NCBI GenBank assembly: GCA_900548895.1
Contig: URLZ01000036.1
Coordinates: 1 to 21,970 of the forward strand
Direction of reading: 5' to 3'
Length of the DNA stretch: 21,970 bases
Source of the DNA: an uncultured Akkermansia sp.
GTDB lineage: Bacteria > Verrucomicrobiota > Verrucomicrobiia > Verrucomicrobiales > Akkermansiaceae
Below the pieces are notes generated by a model. It had not been told where the DNA came from. It made no database searches and worked only from the letters and a program-made list of their open reading frames with translations. The translations under genes and the position numbers were made by a program. Positions 1-6,948 of the stretch are shown in pieces; positions within the stretch are counted from its first letter, which is position 1; each line of letters starts with the position of its first letter.

Positions 1-31
1 GAGGGGGGAGGGGGGAGGGGAACCGCATGGC

Positions 32-54
32 CGGGCGGCGCTTGCCGCCGCCCG
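32..54 (-). terminator. Hairpin after xth
   Basis: A perfect 9-bp stem (32-40 with 46-54) around a 5-nt loop begins 8 nt after the xth stop. No U-tract follows on the minus strand, so this would be a U-poor terminator or 3'-end stabiliser. Confidence 0.45.
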
Positions 55-62
55 CGGAGGCC

Positions 63-821
63 TCAGCTCAGCTCCAGCGAGATGGGGCAGTGGTCGGAGC
101 CCGTGATATCGGCATGGATCGCGGCCTCGGTGATGCGGTCAGCCAGGCAGTTGCTCACGCAGAAGTAGTCGATGCGCCAACCGACGTTGCGGGCCCGCGC
201 GCCGCCGCGGAAGCTCCACCAGGTGTAGGCGTCGCGCGCGTCGGGGTGCAGGTGGCGGAAGCTGTCCGTGAAGCCCGCGGCCAGCAGAGCCGAAAAGCCC
301 GCGCGCTCCTCGTCCGAGAAGCCGGCGCTGAAGTGGTTGGCGTCCGGGCGTGCGATATCAATCTCCTCATGCGCGACGTTCAGGTCGCCGCAGAGCACCA
401 CGGGCTTCGTCTCGGCCAGCCCTGCCACGTAGGCGCGAAAGGCCGCATCCCACTCCTGCCGATAAGGGAGGCGGGCCAGCTCGTTCTGCGAGTTGGGTGT
501 GTAGCAGCCGACAAAATAAAAATCCTCGAACTCCATCGTCGCCACGCGGCCCTCGGTGTCGTGCTCGGGCATGCCGATGCCCAGCGAGGTGCTCAGCGGC
601 GCGCGGCGCGAGAGGATGAGCACGCCGGAGTAACCCGCGCGCTGAGCCGGATTCCAGAGCGCTTGCGGCCACGCGTTGATCCACTCATCCTTCACCTGCT
701 CGGGGCGGGCCTTGATCTCTTGCAGGCAGAGCACATCCGGCCCCAGGGCGTCCATCTTTTCAGCCAGCCCCTTGCCGAGGGTGGCGCGCAGGCCGTTCAC
801 ATTCCAGCTCACGAGTTTCAT
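63..821 (-). CDS. xth: Exodeoxyribonuclease III (AP endonuclease family)
   Basis: A 252-residue ExoIII-type AP endonuclease, expected to cleave DNA 5' of abasic sites and remove 3' blocking groups in cytoplasmic base-excision repair. Visible family motifs: SWNVNG with N7, LCLQEIKA with E35, CYTPNS with Y107, CGDLNVAH with D146 and N148, GWRIDY with D218, and the C-terminal SDHCPI with D243/H244. Together these form the complete metal and catalytic set. Length is typical (E. coli XthA is about 268). The start is set by MKLVSWN; an upstream in-frame extension is low-complexity and unlike the family. There is no Shine-Dalgarno. TTGACA-17-TAAACT ends 7 nt before the ATG, so the mRNA is predicted to be leaderless. 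A strong hairpin (32-54) follows the stop. The gene stands alone and is divergent from the TIGR04076 gene. Confidence 0.95.
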   Translation of the reverse strand: MKLVSWNVNGLRATLGKGLAEKMDALGPDVLCLQEIKARPEQVKDEWINAWPQALWNPAQRAGYSGVLILSRRAPLSTSLGIGMPEHDTEGRVATMEFEDFYFVGCYTPNSQNELARLPYRQEWDAAFRAYVAGLAETKPVVLCGDLNVAHEEIDIARPDANHFSAGFSDEERAGFSALLAAGFTDSFRHLHPDARDAYTWWSFRGGARARNVGWRIDYFCVSNCLADRITEAAIHADITGSDHCPISLELS

Positions 822-828
822 GTGCGTG

Positions 829-857
829 AGTTTACCCTGAGGCCACTCGGGTGTCAA
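829..857 (-). promoter_or_regulatory. xth promoter, leaderless layout
   Basis: Reading the minus strand, a perfect -35 TTGACA (852-857) is followed by a 17-bp spacer and -10 TAAACT (829-834). Seven bases separate the -10 from the ATG at 821, so transcription should start at the start codon. Confidence 0.7.
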
Positions 858-1011
858 TCTCCATCTGTGTCGCGCCCACTCGGGGTCCACTCCGGAGCCG
901 ACGCACCTCGGCGCGTCGCGTCGGTCGAGACGGCTGCTCCCGCACCCCGTGCCGACGACGGCGAGGGGCGCCGCCCGTCCGCGCGCGGGGCGAGCCCGCC
1001 GCGCTTTGGGC

Positions 1012-1040
1012 TTGCGCTGCCGGGGTGAATGCGTTAAGGT
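1012..1040 (+). promoter_or_regulatory. Promoter of TIGR04076 gene, leaderless layout
   Basis: -35 TTGCGC (1012-1017), 17-bp spacer, -10 TAAGGT (1035-1040), then 7 nt to the GTG at 1048. The AAGG could be read as a weak Shine-Dalgarno, but its position fits a -10 box better. Confidence 0.55.
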
Positions 1041-1047
1041 ATCCCCC

Positions 1048-1368
1048 GTGAAGAAACCCCGCATCCGCATCACTCTCATTGATCGCAAGGGCCCGCGCGG
1101 CTGCCACCGCGGCCACTGCATCGGCGACAGCTTTGACTTTGACACCGAGCGGGGCAAGCTCTGCCCGATGGCCATGCACGTCGGCTTTCTCTACGCCGAT
1201 ATCCTGCGCTACGGCGGCAGCGTTCCCGGCGAAGCCCCCGGCACGGCGCGCTTCTGCTGCCCCGATCCGGACACCATCAACGTCTTCCGCGTCGAGGTGC
1301 TGCCCGACGACGCCGCCGGCGGCGACGCAGCCCCCGCTGCGGGAGAGGCGGAGGCCCCGACGGCCTGA
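1048..1368 (+). CDS. TIGR04076 family cysteine-rich protein
   Basis: A 106-residue soluble protein with the pattern of the uncharacterised TIGR04076 family: an N-terminal beta strand, then C19-H-R-G-H-C24-x-G-D, a central LCP (C39) followed by a helical segment, and CCPDPD (C70, C71) before a final strand. The conserved cysteines and histidine suggest metal binding or redox chemistry, but no biochemical role is established for the family as far as I know. The last ~20 residues are Ala/Glu-rich and probably disordered. The start is GTG: VKKPRIRITL begins the conserved fold, and the upstream reading frame is arginine-rich junk. No Shine-Dalgarno is needed if the predicted leaderless promoter is correct. 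It appears to be a single-gene unit with a terminator candidate at 1423-1455. Confidence 0.8.
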   Translation: MKKPRIRITLIDRKGPRGCHRGHCIGDSFDFDTERGKLCPMAMHVGFLYADILRYGGSVPGEAPGTARFCCPDPDTINVFRVEVLPDDAAGGDAAPAAGEAEAPTA

Positions 1369-1422
1369 GCGAACGCTCCCGTCCCGAGCGCCCGGCCTGA
1401 GCCGCTCTGACTGCCGCGCCGG

Positions 1423-1455
1423 AGCCTCCGCGTACACTCCGCCTGAGGCTTTTTC
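1423..1455 (+). terminator. Possible Rho-independent terminator
   Basis: AGCCTC (1423-1428) pairs with GAGGCT (1445-1450) across a 16-nt loop, followed directly by a run of T to 1455. It would end transcription of the TIGR04076 gene. The long loop lowers confidence. Confidence 0.45.
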
Positions 1456-1491
1456 TCTGCCCGCCGGGGGGGCGGCCCGGCCGCGATTGGT

Positions 1492-1510
1492 GCGAGAGCG
1501 CAGCTCTCGC
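1492..1510. other. Perfect short inverted repeat
   Basis: GCGAGAGC (1492-1499) and GCTCTCGC (1503-1510) form an 8-bp stem with a 3-nt loop in the gap before the M3 peptidase. No U-tract follows. It may be an operator or extra hairpin; the role is unknown. Confidence 0.35.
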
Positions 1511-1610
1511 GGACGCCGTCGCTGCACGCCGAGCGCGCGGGCGGCGATTCAGGTCGGCCCGGTGCGCGCGCTGCCGCGCGGCGATGCCGTTTTACAGCCG
1601 CGACGCGTGC

Positions 1611-1639
1611 TTGACGCCTCCGCCCGCGGCTGCTACAAT
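1611..1639 (+). promoter_or_regulatory. Promoter of M3 peptidase gene
   Basis: TTGACG (1611-1616), 17-bp spacer, TACAAT (1634-1639). The ATG at 1650 lies 10 nt beyond the -10, giving a predicted leader of only about 3-4 nt. There is no Shine-Dalgarno. Confidence 0.75.
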
Positions 1640-1649
1640 GGCCGCAATC

Positions 1650-3737
1650 ATGAGTGAACACCCCTTCCTTGACGACAGCCTCGCGATTGCCTGGTCGCAG
1701 CTCACGCCCGAGCGCGCCCGCACCGACATCCGCCTGGCCATCGAGCAGGCGCGGCAGGCCGTCGACGCCATCTGCGCCGTTGAAGAGCCGAGCTACGACA
1801 ACACCTTCGCCGCGCTGGAGAACTCCGGCGCCGCGCTGATGCGCGGCTGGCAGCGCCTCAACCACCTGCAGGCCGTCATGGATGCCCCGGCCCTGCGCGA
1901 CGTCATCACCGAGCTCATGCCCGAGGTCGTGATGTACGCCAGCAGCGTCACCCTGCGCCCCGATCTCTACGCCGCGCTGAAAAAAGCCGCGCAGCAGCCT
2001 TGGGTGCAGGAGCTCTCGCCCGTCCGGCAGCGCTTCATCTCCGAGACCCTCGCCGACTTCCGCGAGAGCGGCGCCGAGCTCAGCCCCGAGCAGAAGCAGC
2101 GCTACGCCGAAATCTCCACCGAGCTGGCCCAGCTCAGCCACCGCTTCGGCGAAAACGTGCTCGACTCCACCAACGCGTGGGAGTACGTCACCTCCGACGC
2201 CGCCGAGCTGGCAGGCCTGCCCGAGTCCGTCCGCGAAGAGGCGCGGCAGAGCGCGCTCGCCAAGGGGCTGGGCAGCGAAGAGGCCCCCTGCTGGCGCCTG
2301 ACGCTGCAGGCCACCTCCGTCATGCCCGTGATGAGCTACGCCGAGAGCGAGGCGCTGCGCGAGCGCGTCTGGCGCGGCGTCGGCACGAAGGGCACGGGCA
2401 GCTACGACAACGCCCCGCTGATCCACCGCATCCTCGCGCTGCGCGACGAGAAGGCCAAGCTTCTCGGCTTCGCCACCTACGCCGACTACGCCCTGAGCCG
2501 CCGCATGGCGGGCACGGGCGCGCGCGCCCTGCACTTCATCGACGACCTGCACGACCGCGTGCTGCCCGCCTTCCGCCGCGAGCAGGAGGAGATCCGCCGC
2601 TTCGCCGAAGAGCAGAGCGGCCGCTCCATCCCCGTGATGAAGCCCTGGGACGTGGCCTTCTGGAGCGAGAAGCGCCGCAAGGCCCTCTACGATTTCGACA
2701 GCGAGGAGCTGCGCCCCTACTACAGCCTGCCGCAGGTCATGGAGGGCATGTTCTCCATCTACGCGGGCCTCTACGGCATCCGCTTCGAGGAGCGCCCGAC
2801 GGCCTGCCTGAAGGAGGGCGAGCCCCTGCCTGAGGGCGCGGTCGAGGTCTGGCACCCCGAGGTGCGCTACTACGAGGTCTACGATGAGGAGAGCGGCGAG
2901 ATACTCGGCGCTTTTTACGCCGACTGGTACCCGCGCGAGAGCAAGCGCGCCGGCGCTTGGATGGACTGCCTGAGCTGCGGCCTGCCGCCGGCGGAGGGTC
3001 GCCCCCGCCTCCCGCACCTCGCGCTGATGTGCGGCAACCTGAGTCGCCCCTCGGGCGACCGTCCGGCGCTGCTGACACACCGCGAGGTTGAGACGGTCTT
3101 TCACGAGTTCGGCCACCTGCTGCACCAGACGCTCAGCAACGTCGAGGTGCGCTCGCTGGCCGGCTGCAACGTTGCTTGGGACTTCGTGGAGCTGCCCAGT
3201 CAGATCAACGAGAACTGGACTTGGGAGCCCGAGGCCATCGACCGCTACGCGCGCCACTGGCAGAGCGGCGAGCTGATGCCCGAGGCGCTCAAGCGCAAGA
3301 TGATTGCCGCGCGCAACTGCGGAGCGGCCAGCGATTTCATGCGCCAGCTCTGCTTCGGCAAGCTCGACCTCGAGCTGCATGTGCACACCGCGCGCTATCT
3401 CAACCGCGACGTTGAGGAAGTCGACCGCGAGATCCTCGCCGACTACCGCGTCCCGCTCACCGAGCAGGGGCCGAGCATGCTGCGCGCCTTCTCGCACATC
3501 TTCGACGGCGGCTACGAGTCCGGCTATTACTCCTACAAGTGGGCCGAGATGCTGGAGGCGGACGCCTTCCGCCGCTTCGCCGAGGAGGGCGTCTTCAACC
3601 CGCAGACCGGGCGCGACTTCCGCCGCTGCATCCTCTCGCAGGGCAACAGCCGCCCCGCCGCCGAGCTCTTCCGCGACTTCATGCACCGGGATCCGGATCC
3701 CGAGGCCCTGCTGCGCCGCAGCGGCATCATCTCCTGA
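1650..3737 (+). CDS. prlC: M3 family zinc oligopeptidase (oligopeptidase A-like)
   Basis: A 695-residue cytoplasmic metallopeptidase of the M3A (thimet/oligopeptidase A) family, expected to degrade short peptides released by ATP-dependent proteases. The zinc site is visible: HEFGH with H485, E486 and H489, and the third ligand E514 in the FVELPSQ segment 25 residues on. The following INENWTW and ARNCGAASDFMRQLCFGKLDLELH-like region is typical of oligopeptidase A. Length fits (E. coli PrlC is 680), and there is no signal peptide. The start MSEHPF is preferred: an upstream in-frame ATG at 1638 overlaps the -10 box. It is followed after 81 nt by hslO, probably as a co-transcribed pair in protein quality control. 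The symbol is by family resemblance; a closely related M3 subgroup is possible. Confidence 0.92.
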   Translation: MSEHPFLDDSLAIAWSQLTPERARTDIRLAIEQARQAVDAICAVEEPSYDNTFAALENSGAALMRGWQRLNHLQAVMDAPALRDVITELMPEVVMYASSVTLRPDLYAALKKAAQQPWVQELSPVRQRFISETLADFRESGAELSPEQKQRYAEISTELAQLSHRFGENVLDSTNAWEYVTSDAAELAGLPESVREEARQSALAKGLGSEEAPCWRLTLQATSVMPVMSYAESEALRERVWRGVGTKGTGSYDNAPLIHRILALRDEKAKLLGFATYADYALSRRMAGTGARALHFIDDLHDRVLPAFRREQEEIRRFAEEQSGRSIPVMKPWDVAFWSEKRRKALYDFDSEELRPYYSLPQVMEGMFSIYAGLYGIRFEERPTACLKEGEPLPEGAVEVWHPEVRYYEVYDEESGEILGAFYADWYPRESKRAGAWMDCLSCGLPPAEGRPRLPHLALMCGNLSRPSGDRPALLTHREVETVFHEFGHLLHQTLSNVEVRSLAGCNVAWDFVELPSQINENWTWEPEAIDRYARHWQSGELMPEALKRKMIAARNCGAASDFMRQLCFGKLDLELHVHTARYLNRDVEEVDREILADYRVPLTEQGPSMLRAFSHIFDGGYESGYYSYKWAEMLEADAFRRFAEEGVFNPQTGRDFRRCILSQGNSRPAAELFRDFMHRDPDPEALLRRSGIIS

Positions 3738-3743
3738 TGCCGC

Positions 3744-3757
3744 CCGCCGCGCGGCGG
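3744..3757 (+). other. GC palindrome between prlC and hslO
   Basis: The 14-bp palindrome CCGCCGCGCGGCGG begins 6 nt after the M3 peptidase stop. It can form a 5-bp stem with a GCGC loop. With no U-tract, it may be a partial terminator or mRNA-stabilising hairpin between two co-directional genes. Confidence 0.4.
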
Positions 3758-3818
3758 AAGAGCCACCGGGGAAGAGCCCTTGAGGAAGAGTAACCGAAAC
3801 AGCCAAGAGAGAGCACTT

Positions 3819-4622
3819 ATGAGTGATCAACCAACAGACACGCCCCCCGCTGCCGCACCGGCGGGGGTTGAGGAGTTTACGACGGTGAAATCCATCTTCG
3901 TGCGCGGGCGCAACTGCCTGCTGCTCACGGCCGATTTTTCACCGCTCTTTGTGGATTATTACCTGCACCTGATGCAGCACGGCCTGCGCCACGAGGAGGC
4001 CGTCGACACGACGCTCAAGCAGATCCTCGCGCTCTTCACGCTCCACCTCGTCTCGAGGCCGTGGAAGGAGTATCACGCCTGGACCTTCAACCTCCGCGAG
4101 CCCGGCCCCGCCAATTACTTCGTCTCCGGCTCGTCGACGGATGAAGAAGTCATCGGCCGCGCCTTCACGAAGGACGTGAAGCTGCACGAGAGCAACATGC
4201 TCTTCGCGCAGAACCTGCTGCCCGGGCGCGACCCGCAGACCTCGGTCATCGTGCTGCACGGCAGCACCGTCCCCGAGTGGGTGGAGGATTATTATCGGCA
4301 GAGCGAGCAGCGCTGCGCCCGCGCCTTCTGTCTGGAGGGCGATGACTTCGCGCTGCTGACGGCCGAGCCGGACGCCGATCTCGACTGGCTCAAGGGGCTG
4401 ACGGCCGAGCAGGTCGCCAAGCTCAGCGAGACGGAGGAGACCAAGCTGCTCGAGACGCGCAAGTTTTATTTCCGCTGCGGTTGCACGGTCGAGAAGATTC
4501 TGCCGACCATCCGCGCGATGAAAAAGGACTTTGCCGACATCATCTCCGAGCAGGGCTTTATTGAAGTATCCTGCCCGCGCTGCGGCGCCACCTACAAGGT
4601 GACGCCCGAGATGCTCAAGTGA
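3819..4622 (+). CDS. hslO: Hsp33 redox-regulated chaperone
   Basis: A 267-residue homologue of Hsp33, the cytoplasmic holdase activated by oxidative disulfide formation and unfolding. The C-terminal zinc-switch cysteines are all present in canonical spacing: C220-G-C222 and C252-P-R-C255, followed by GATYKV. The N-terminal part carries the Hsp33 fold, including RGRNCLLLTADFSPLF. Length is close to the E. coli protein (292). The start MSDQ is chosen because a purine-rich AAGAGAGAG lies just upstream and the conserved domain begins about 20 residues in; residues 5-18 are Pro/Ala-rich. It lies 81 nt downstream of the M3 peptidase with no recognisable promoter of its own, so co-transcription is likely. 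Additional cysteines (C33, C166, C171) lie outside the switch. Confidence 0.93.
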   Translation: MSDQPTDTPPAAAPAGVEEFTTVKSIFVRGRNCLLLTADFSPLFVDYYLHLMQHGLRHEEAVDTTLKQILALFTLHLVSRPWKEYHAWTFNLREPGPANYFVSGSSTDEEVIGRAFTKDVKLHESNMLFAQNLLPGRDPQTSVIVLHGSTVPEWVEDYYRQSEQRCARAFCLEGDDFALLTAEPDADLDWLKGLTAEQVAKLSETEETKLLETRKFYFRCGCTVEKILPTIRAMKKDFADIISEQGFIEVSCPRCGATYKVTPEMLK

Positions 4623-4633
4623 GCCGCCGCCGC

Positions 4634-4652
4634 ACCCGCGCCTCGCGCGGGT
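4634..4652 (+). terminator. First hairpin after hslO
   Basis: ACCCGCGC (4634-4641) and GCGCGGGT (4645-4652) form a perfect 8-bp stem with a 3-nt loop 12 nt after the hslO stop. There is no U-tract. Confidence 0.4.
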
Positions 4653-4666
4653 GGCACGGTTTGCGC

Positions 4667-4704
4667 GGCGCCGCAGAGGGGTGATTCGGCCCCGCTGCGG
4701 CGCC
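4667..4704. terminator. Long hairpin between convergent units
   Basis: GGCGCCGCAG (4667-4676) pairs perfectly with CTGCGGCGCC (4695-4704). GGGG/CCCC extends the stem inside after one mismatch, leaving an 8-nt loop. It probably ends the hslO transcript and may also block antisense transcription from the minus-strand operon. The rest of 4705-4938 holds no gene or element I recognise. Confidence 0.5.
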
Positions 4705-4938
4705 TTCGTGTAATGAACAGGGGACTCGCGCGCGGCGTCACCCGGTGCCGGATGCTCGGCGCATGGGTCGCGCCGTGCGATTTGAGCCCCGCGTCATTTT
4801 TCACTGAGTCCTGCGTCCCGTCTTTCCCCCGTCTGCCGAGTGGGGCAGGGGAGGGCAAGGGACGCAGGAGGCGCGGGCACGCCGCCGAGGTGGCGCGAGG
4901 GCGCCTCAAGGGGCAACCTGCAAGCGGCAGAGGGCCGA

Positions 4939-4960
4939 GCCTGGCCCGTTCAGGCCAGGC
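4939..4960 (-). terminator. Hairpin spanning the stop codon of the Mini-III-like gene
   Basis: GCCTGGCC (4939-4946) and GGCCAGGC (4953-4960) form a perfect 8-bp stem. The 6-nt loop contains the TGA stop codon (4950-4952). No U-tract follows on the minus strand. Confidence 0.35.
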
Positions 4961-5258
4961 CCTTGTGGCGCAGGCGGTGGAGGCGCTCCTCCATGCGCGG
5001 GCGCAGCGCGTGTTCAATCCAGGCGTAGGCCGCCTCGAGCCCGTCGGACTTGAAGATGCGGCCGATCTGCGCCTCGACGGCCGTGGCGTTGCCCGTCAGG
5101 CGCAAAAAATCATTGCTCGTAAACTCGATGAAGAGCTTGCCGTCGATGCCGCCGCGGAAGGAGAGAATCCACTCGCGGACGTAGAGAGCGAGAATGGCGT
5201 CGCCCACCCAGGCTTGGGCGCGCACCACGGGGTCGAGATCAGGGGGAAGGGCAGACAT
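4950..5258 (-). CDS. Mini-III-like ribonuclease III domain protein
   Basis: A 102-residue protein made only of an RNase III catalytic domain, with no double-stranded RNA-binding domain. The WVGDAILALYVREW segment (D20) matches the GDAVYE-LYVR motif of Mini-III. VEAQIGRIF (E62) matches the FEALIGAIY motif carrying the second catalytic acid of RNase III. The other two RNase III acidic residues near the first motif are absent, as in Mini-III. Known Mini-III enzymes process 23S rRNA ends; whether this one does is inference. At 102 residues it is shorter than typical Mini-III (about 130-145). The start ATG lies only 3 nt beyond the U-tract of the nuoC terminator, with no Shine-Dalgarno and no convincing promoter, so expression may depend on read-through from nuoBC. 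Confidence 0.72.
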   Translation of the reverse strand: MSALPPDLDPVVRAQAWVGDAILALYVREWILSFRGGIDGKLFIEFTSNDFLRLTGNATAVEAQIGRIFKSDGLEAAYAWIEHALRPRMEERLHRLRHKGLA

Positions 5259-5261
5259 GGC

Positions 5262-5295
5262 AAAAAAAGAGCCGCCCCGACGGTTGCGGGGCGGC
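5262..5295 (-). terminator. Rho-independent terminator after nuoC
   Basis: On the minus strand a perfect 9-bp GC stem (5287-5295 with 5271-5279, 7-nt loop) is followed by a run of seven T (5262-5268). It lies 20 nt after the nuoC stop. Its U-tract ends immediately before the Mini-III-like start codon. Confidence 0.8.
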
Positions 5296-5315
5296 GGTTC
5301 ATCGGGTGCAGGGGA

Positions 5316-5891
5316 TCAGCCGCGGGAGCGCGGCTCGCGCTCCGCCGCCGTCTGCACGCCGGGCTTGGTGATGAAGGGGCCGCCGGCCGTGGGCGCCACC
5401 TCCGTGAAGGCGAGGCCTGCCTGCTCGGTCACCTTGCCGTAGATCGGGAAATCCTTGCGCAGCGGGTGCCAGGGGTAGCCCTCCCACATCATGATGCGGC
5501 GCAGATCGGGATGGCCGACGAACTCGATGCCCATGAGGTCGTACTGCTCGCGCTCCAGCCAGTTGGCTGAGCGCCAGATGCCCACCATCGACGGCACGCG
5601 CGGGGCCGACTCGGGGACGGGAACGCGCACGAGGAGGTTGGCTCCCGTCTCAGCCTGAGTGATGGTGTAGTTCGTCTCGAAGCGCGGCTCCTGGCCGAGG
5701 TGGTCGACGGACGACACGCACACCAGCATATCGAAGCCGCAGGCCTCTTTGGCGTAGCGCATCACGTCGGTCAGATCGTCGGGCTGCACCGTCAGCGTGA
5801 AATCGCCGCGGAACTCCTTGCGGCTCACCTGCGGGAAGCGGGCGCAGATGTTCTCGGCGGCTGTCTTCTGAAGATCGGAGAGCGTAGTCAT
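5316..5891 (-). CDS. nuoC: NADH-quinone oxidoreductase subunit C
   Basis: A 191-residue 30-kDa-type subunit of respiratory complex I, located in the peripheral arm facing the cytoplasm. The family signature is clear: LEREQYDLMGIEFVGHPDLR followed by RIMMWEGYPWHPLRKDFP. It is a stand-alone C subunit, not the NuoCD fusion of E. coli. The last ~30 residues (EVAPTAGGPF onward) are a polar tail. The start MTTLSDLQ is preferred over an arginine-rich upstream extension. There is no Shine-Dalgarno; the 49-nt gap from nuoB is pyrimidine-rich on the coding strand. It is co-transcribed after nuoB and ended by a strong terminator. nuoA and nuoD, the usual neighbours, are not in this window. Confidence 0.93.
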   Translation of the reverse strand: MTTLSDLQKTAAENICARFPQVSRKEFRGDFTLTVQPDDLTDVMRYAKEACGFDMLVCVSSVDHLGQEPRFETNYTITQAETGANLLVRVPVPESAPRVPSMVGIWRSANWLEREQYDLMGIEFVGHPDLRRIMMWEGYPWHPLRKDFPIYGKVTEQAGLAFTEVAPTAGGPFITKPGVQTAAEREPRSRG

Positions 5892-5940
5892 GACAGATGA
5901 AAGCGGAGGGAAGGGGAAAAAGACTCGGGCGGGGGTGTGA

Positions 5941-6525
5941 TCACTCCAGCGGGATCGACGCCTTGATCGTATCGGCATTGTTGGCCTCGCGCAGCGGATG
6001 CTCCTTGAAGAAATCCTTGAGCGGGTGATCCGTCTTCATGATCTTGTTCTGGAGCGTGATGAGGCCCTGCAGCAGAGCCTCGGGGCGGGGCGGGCAGCCC
6101 GAGATGTAGACGTCCACCGGCACAATCTTGTCCACACCCTGCAAGACGGAATACGTGCGGAACATGCCGCCGGAGCAGGCGCAGGCGCCGCAGGCAATGC
6201 ACCACTTGGGCTCGGGCATCTGATCCCAGATGCGGCGCACCATCAGCGCCATCTTGTAGGTGATCGTGCCGCAGATGAACATGAAGTCGGCCTGACGGGG
6301 CGCGTAGCGGTTCACCTCAGCGCCGAAGCGCGAAATATCATAGCGCGAGCAGGAGGCCGCCATGTACTCGATGGCGCAGCAGCTCGTGCCCATCGGCATC
6401 GGCCACAGCGAGTATTTGTGCATCCAGTTGATTGCCGCCTCGACCGTCGTGTAGACGAAACCGCCGTCTGACTCCGGGTCGCACATGAAGTTCTGCTCAA
6501 CGTGCTGAAGATTGTCGCTTGCCAT
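5941..6525 (-). CDS. nuoB: NADH-quinone oxidoreductase subunit B
   Basis: A 194-residue PSST/NuoB subunit holding the N2 [4Fe-4S] cluster next to the quinone site of complex I. Cluster ligands are visible: the tandem pair C49-C50 in [10 protein letters not shown]115 in [10 protein letters not shown], and C144 in SGCPPRPEA. It has an ordinary short N-terminal region and a polar tail of about 25 residues. The start MASDNL is chosen by homology length; an in-frame TTG lies farther upstream, inside the promoter. The promoter gives a leader of roughly 33 nt without a Shine-Dalgarno. It is the first gene of a two-gene nuoB-nuoC unit. nuoA is not upstream: the next gene on that side is a lipoprotein behind a ~400-nt gap. 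Confidence 0.95.
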   Translation of the reverse strand: MASDNLQHVEQNFMCDPESDGGFVYTTVEAAINWMHKYSLWPMPMGTSCCAIEYMAASCSRYDISRFGAEVNRYAPRQADFMFICGTITYKMALMVRRIWDQMPEPKWCIACGACACSGGMFRTYSVLQGVDKIVPVDVYISGCPPRPEALLQGLITLQNKIMKTDHPLKDFFKEHPLREANNADTIKASIPLE

Positions 6526-6564
6526 GGTGATGTTGGGCGGGTGTGTGGAGAACCCGCTGCCACT

Positions 6565-6592
6565 AGCATACTCAAAATCCGTGTGAAGGCAA
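6565..6592 (-). promoter_or_regulatory. nuoB promoter
   Basis: On the minus strand, TTGCCT (6587-6592), 16-bp spacer, TATGCT (6565-6570). The -10 is 39 nt from the nuoB ATG, so unlike most promoters here it makes a real 5' leader. Confidence 0.6.
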
Positions 6593-6599
6593 GCCAAAT

Positions 6600-6929
6600 T
6601 TGGTCCGCCTGCTGAAAATCAGCCACTCGCCGCTCCGCGCCCTCTCCCGCTGCCCTCCGCCCTTCTCCGCCTGTTCGGCGCCGTCCTCCCGCGGCCTCCG
6701 TCAACCTGCTCCGCCCGCTCGAACTGTTCGCTCTCACGGTCCACTCGCGCCTCCGACCCGCGCCACCGACCCGCGCCGCCGGAGCCGAGGGCTTCAGCGG
6801 GCGGGCCGGGTCGAGATCTCGGGAGGGGGGCGGATGCCGAACCGCCGACGGGCCGAGTACCGGCCGGCGCCGTCATCGGGCTCCGGCCGGACACTATCCT
6901 GTGAACGGGTCGGCGCCGGGCAAAAAAAC
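6600..6929. other. 330-bp gap with no gene seen
   Basis: I see no conserved coding region here; open frames are Arg/Pro/Ser-rich composition artefacts. It holds a small inverted repeat (GCTGA-AAA-TCAGC, 6611-6623), a 13-bp unit CCGACCCGCGCC(A/G) in two tandem copies (6753-6778), and GGCCGG palindromes near 6860-6890. Confidence 0.5.
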
Positions 6930-6948
6930 TCAGCTCCGCGTCGCGCGG
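6922..6948 (-). terminator. Possible terminator of lipoprotein gene
   Basis: On the minus strand a 5-bp stem (CCGCG/CGCGG, 6936-6948) inside the last codons is followed, 7 nt later and just after the stop, by seven T (6922-6928). The stem is short and not adjacent to the U-tract, so this is weak. Confidence 0.3.

Noticed and set aside
1209..3830. 873-residue open frame antisense to the M3 peptidase
   Set aside because: It lies opposite a gene with intact zinc motifs and has the low-complexity make-up of a GC artefact.
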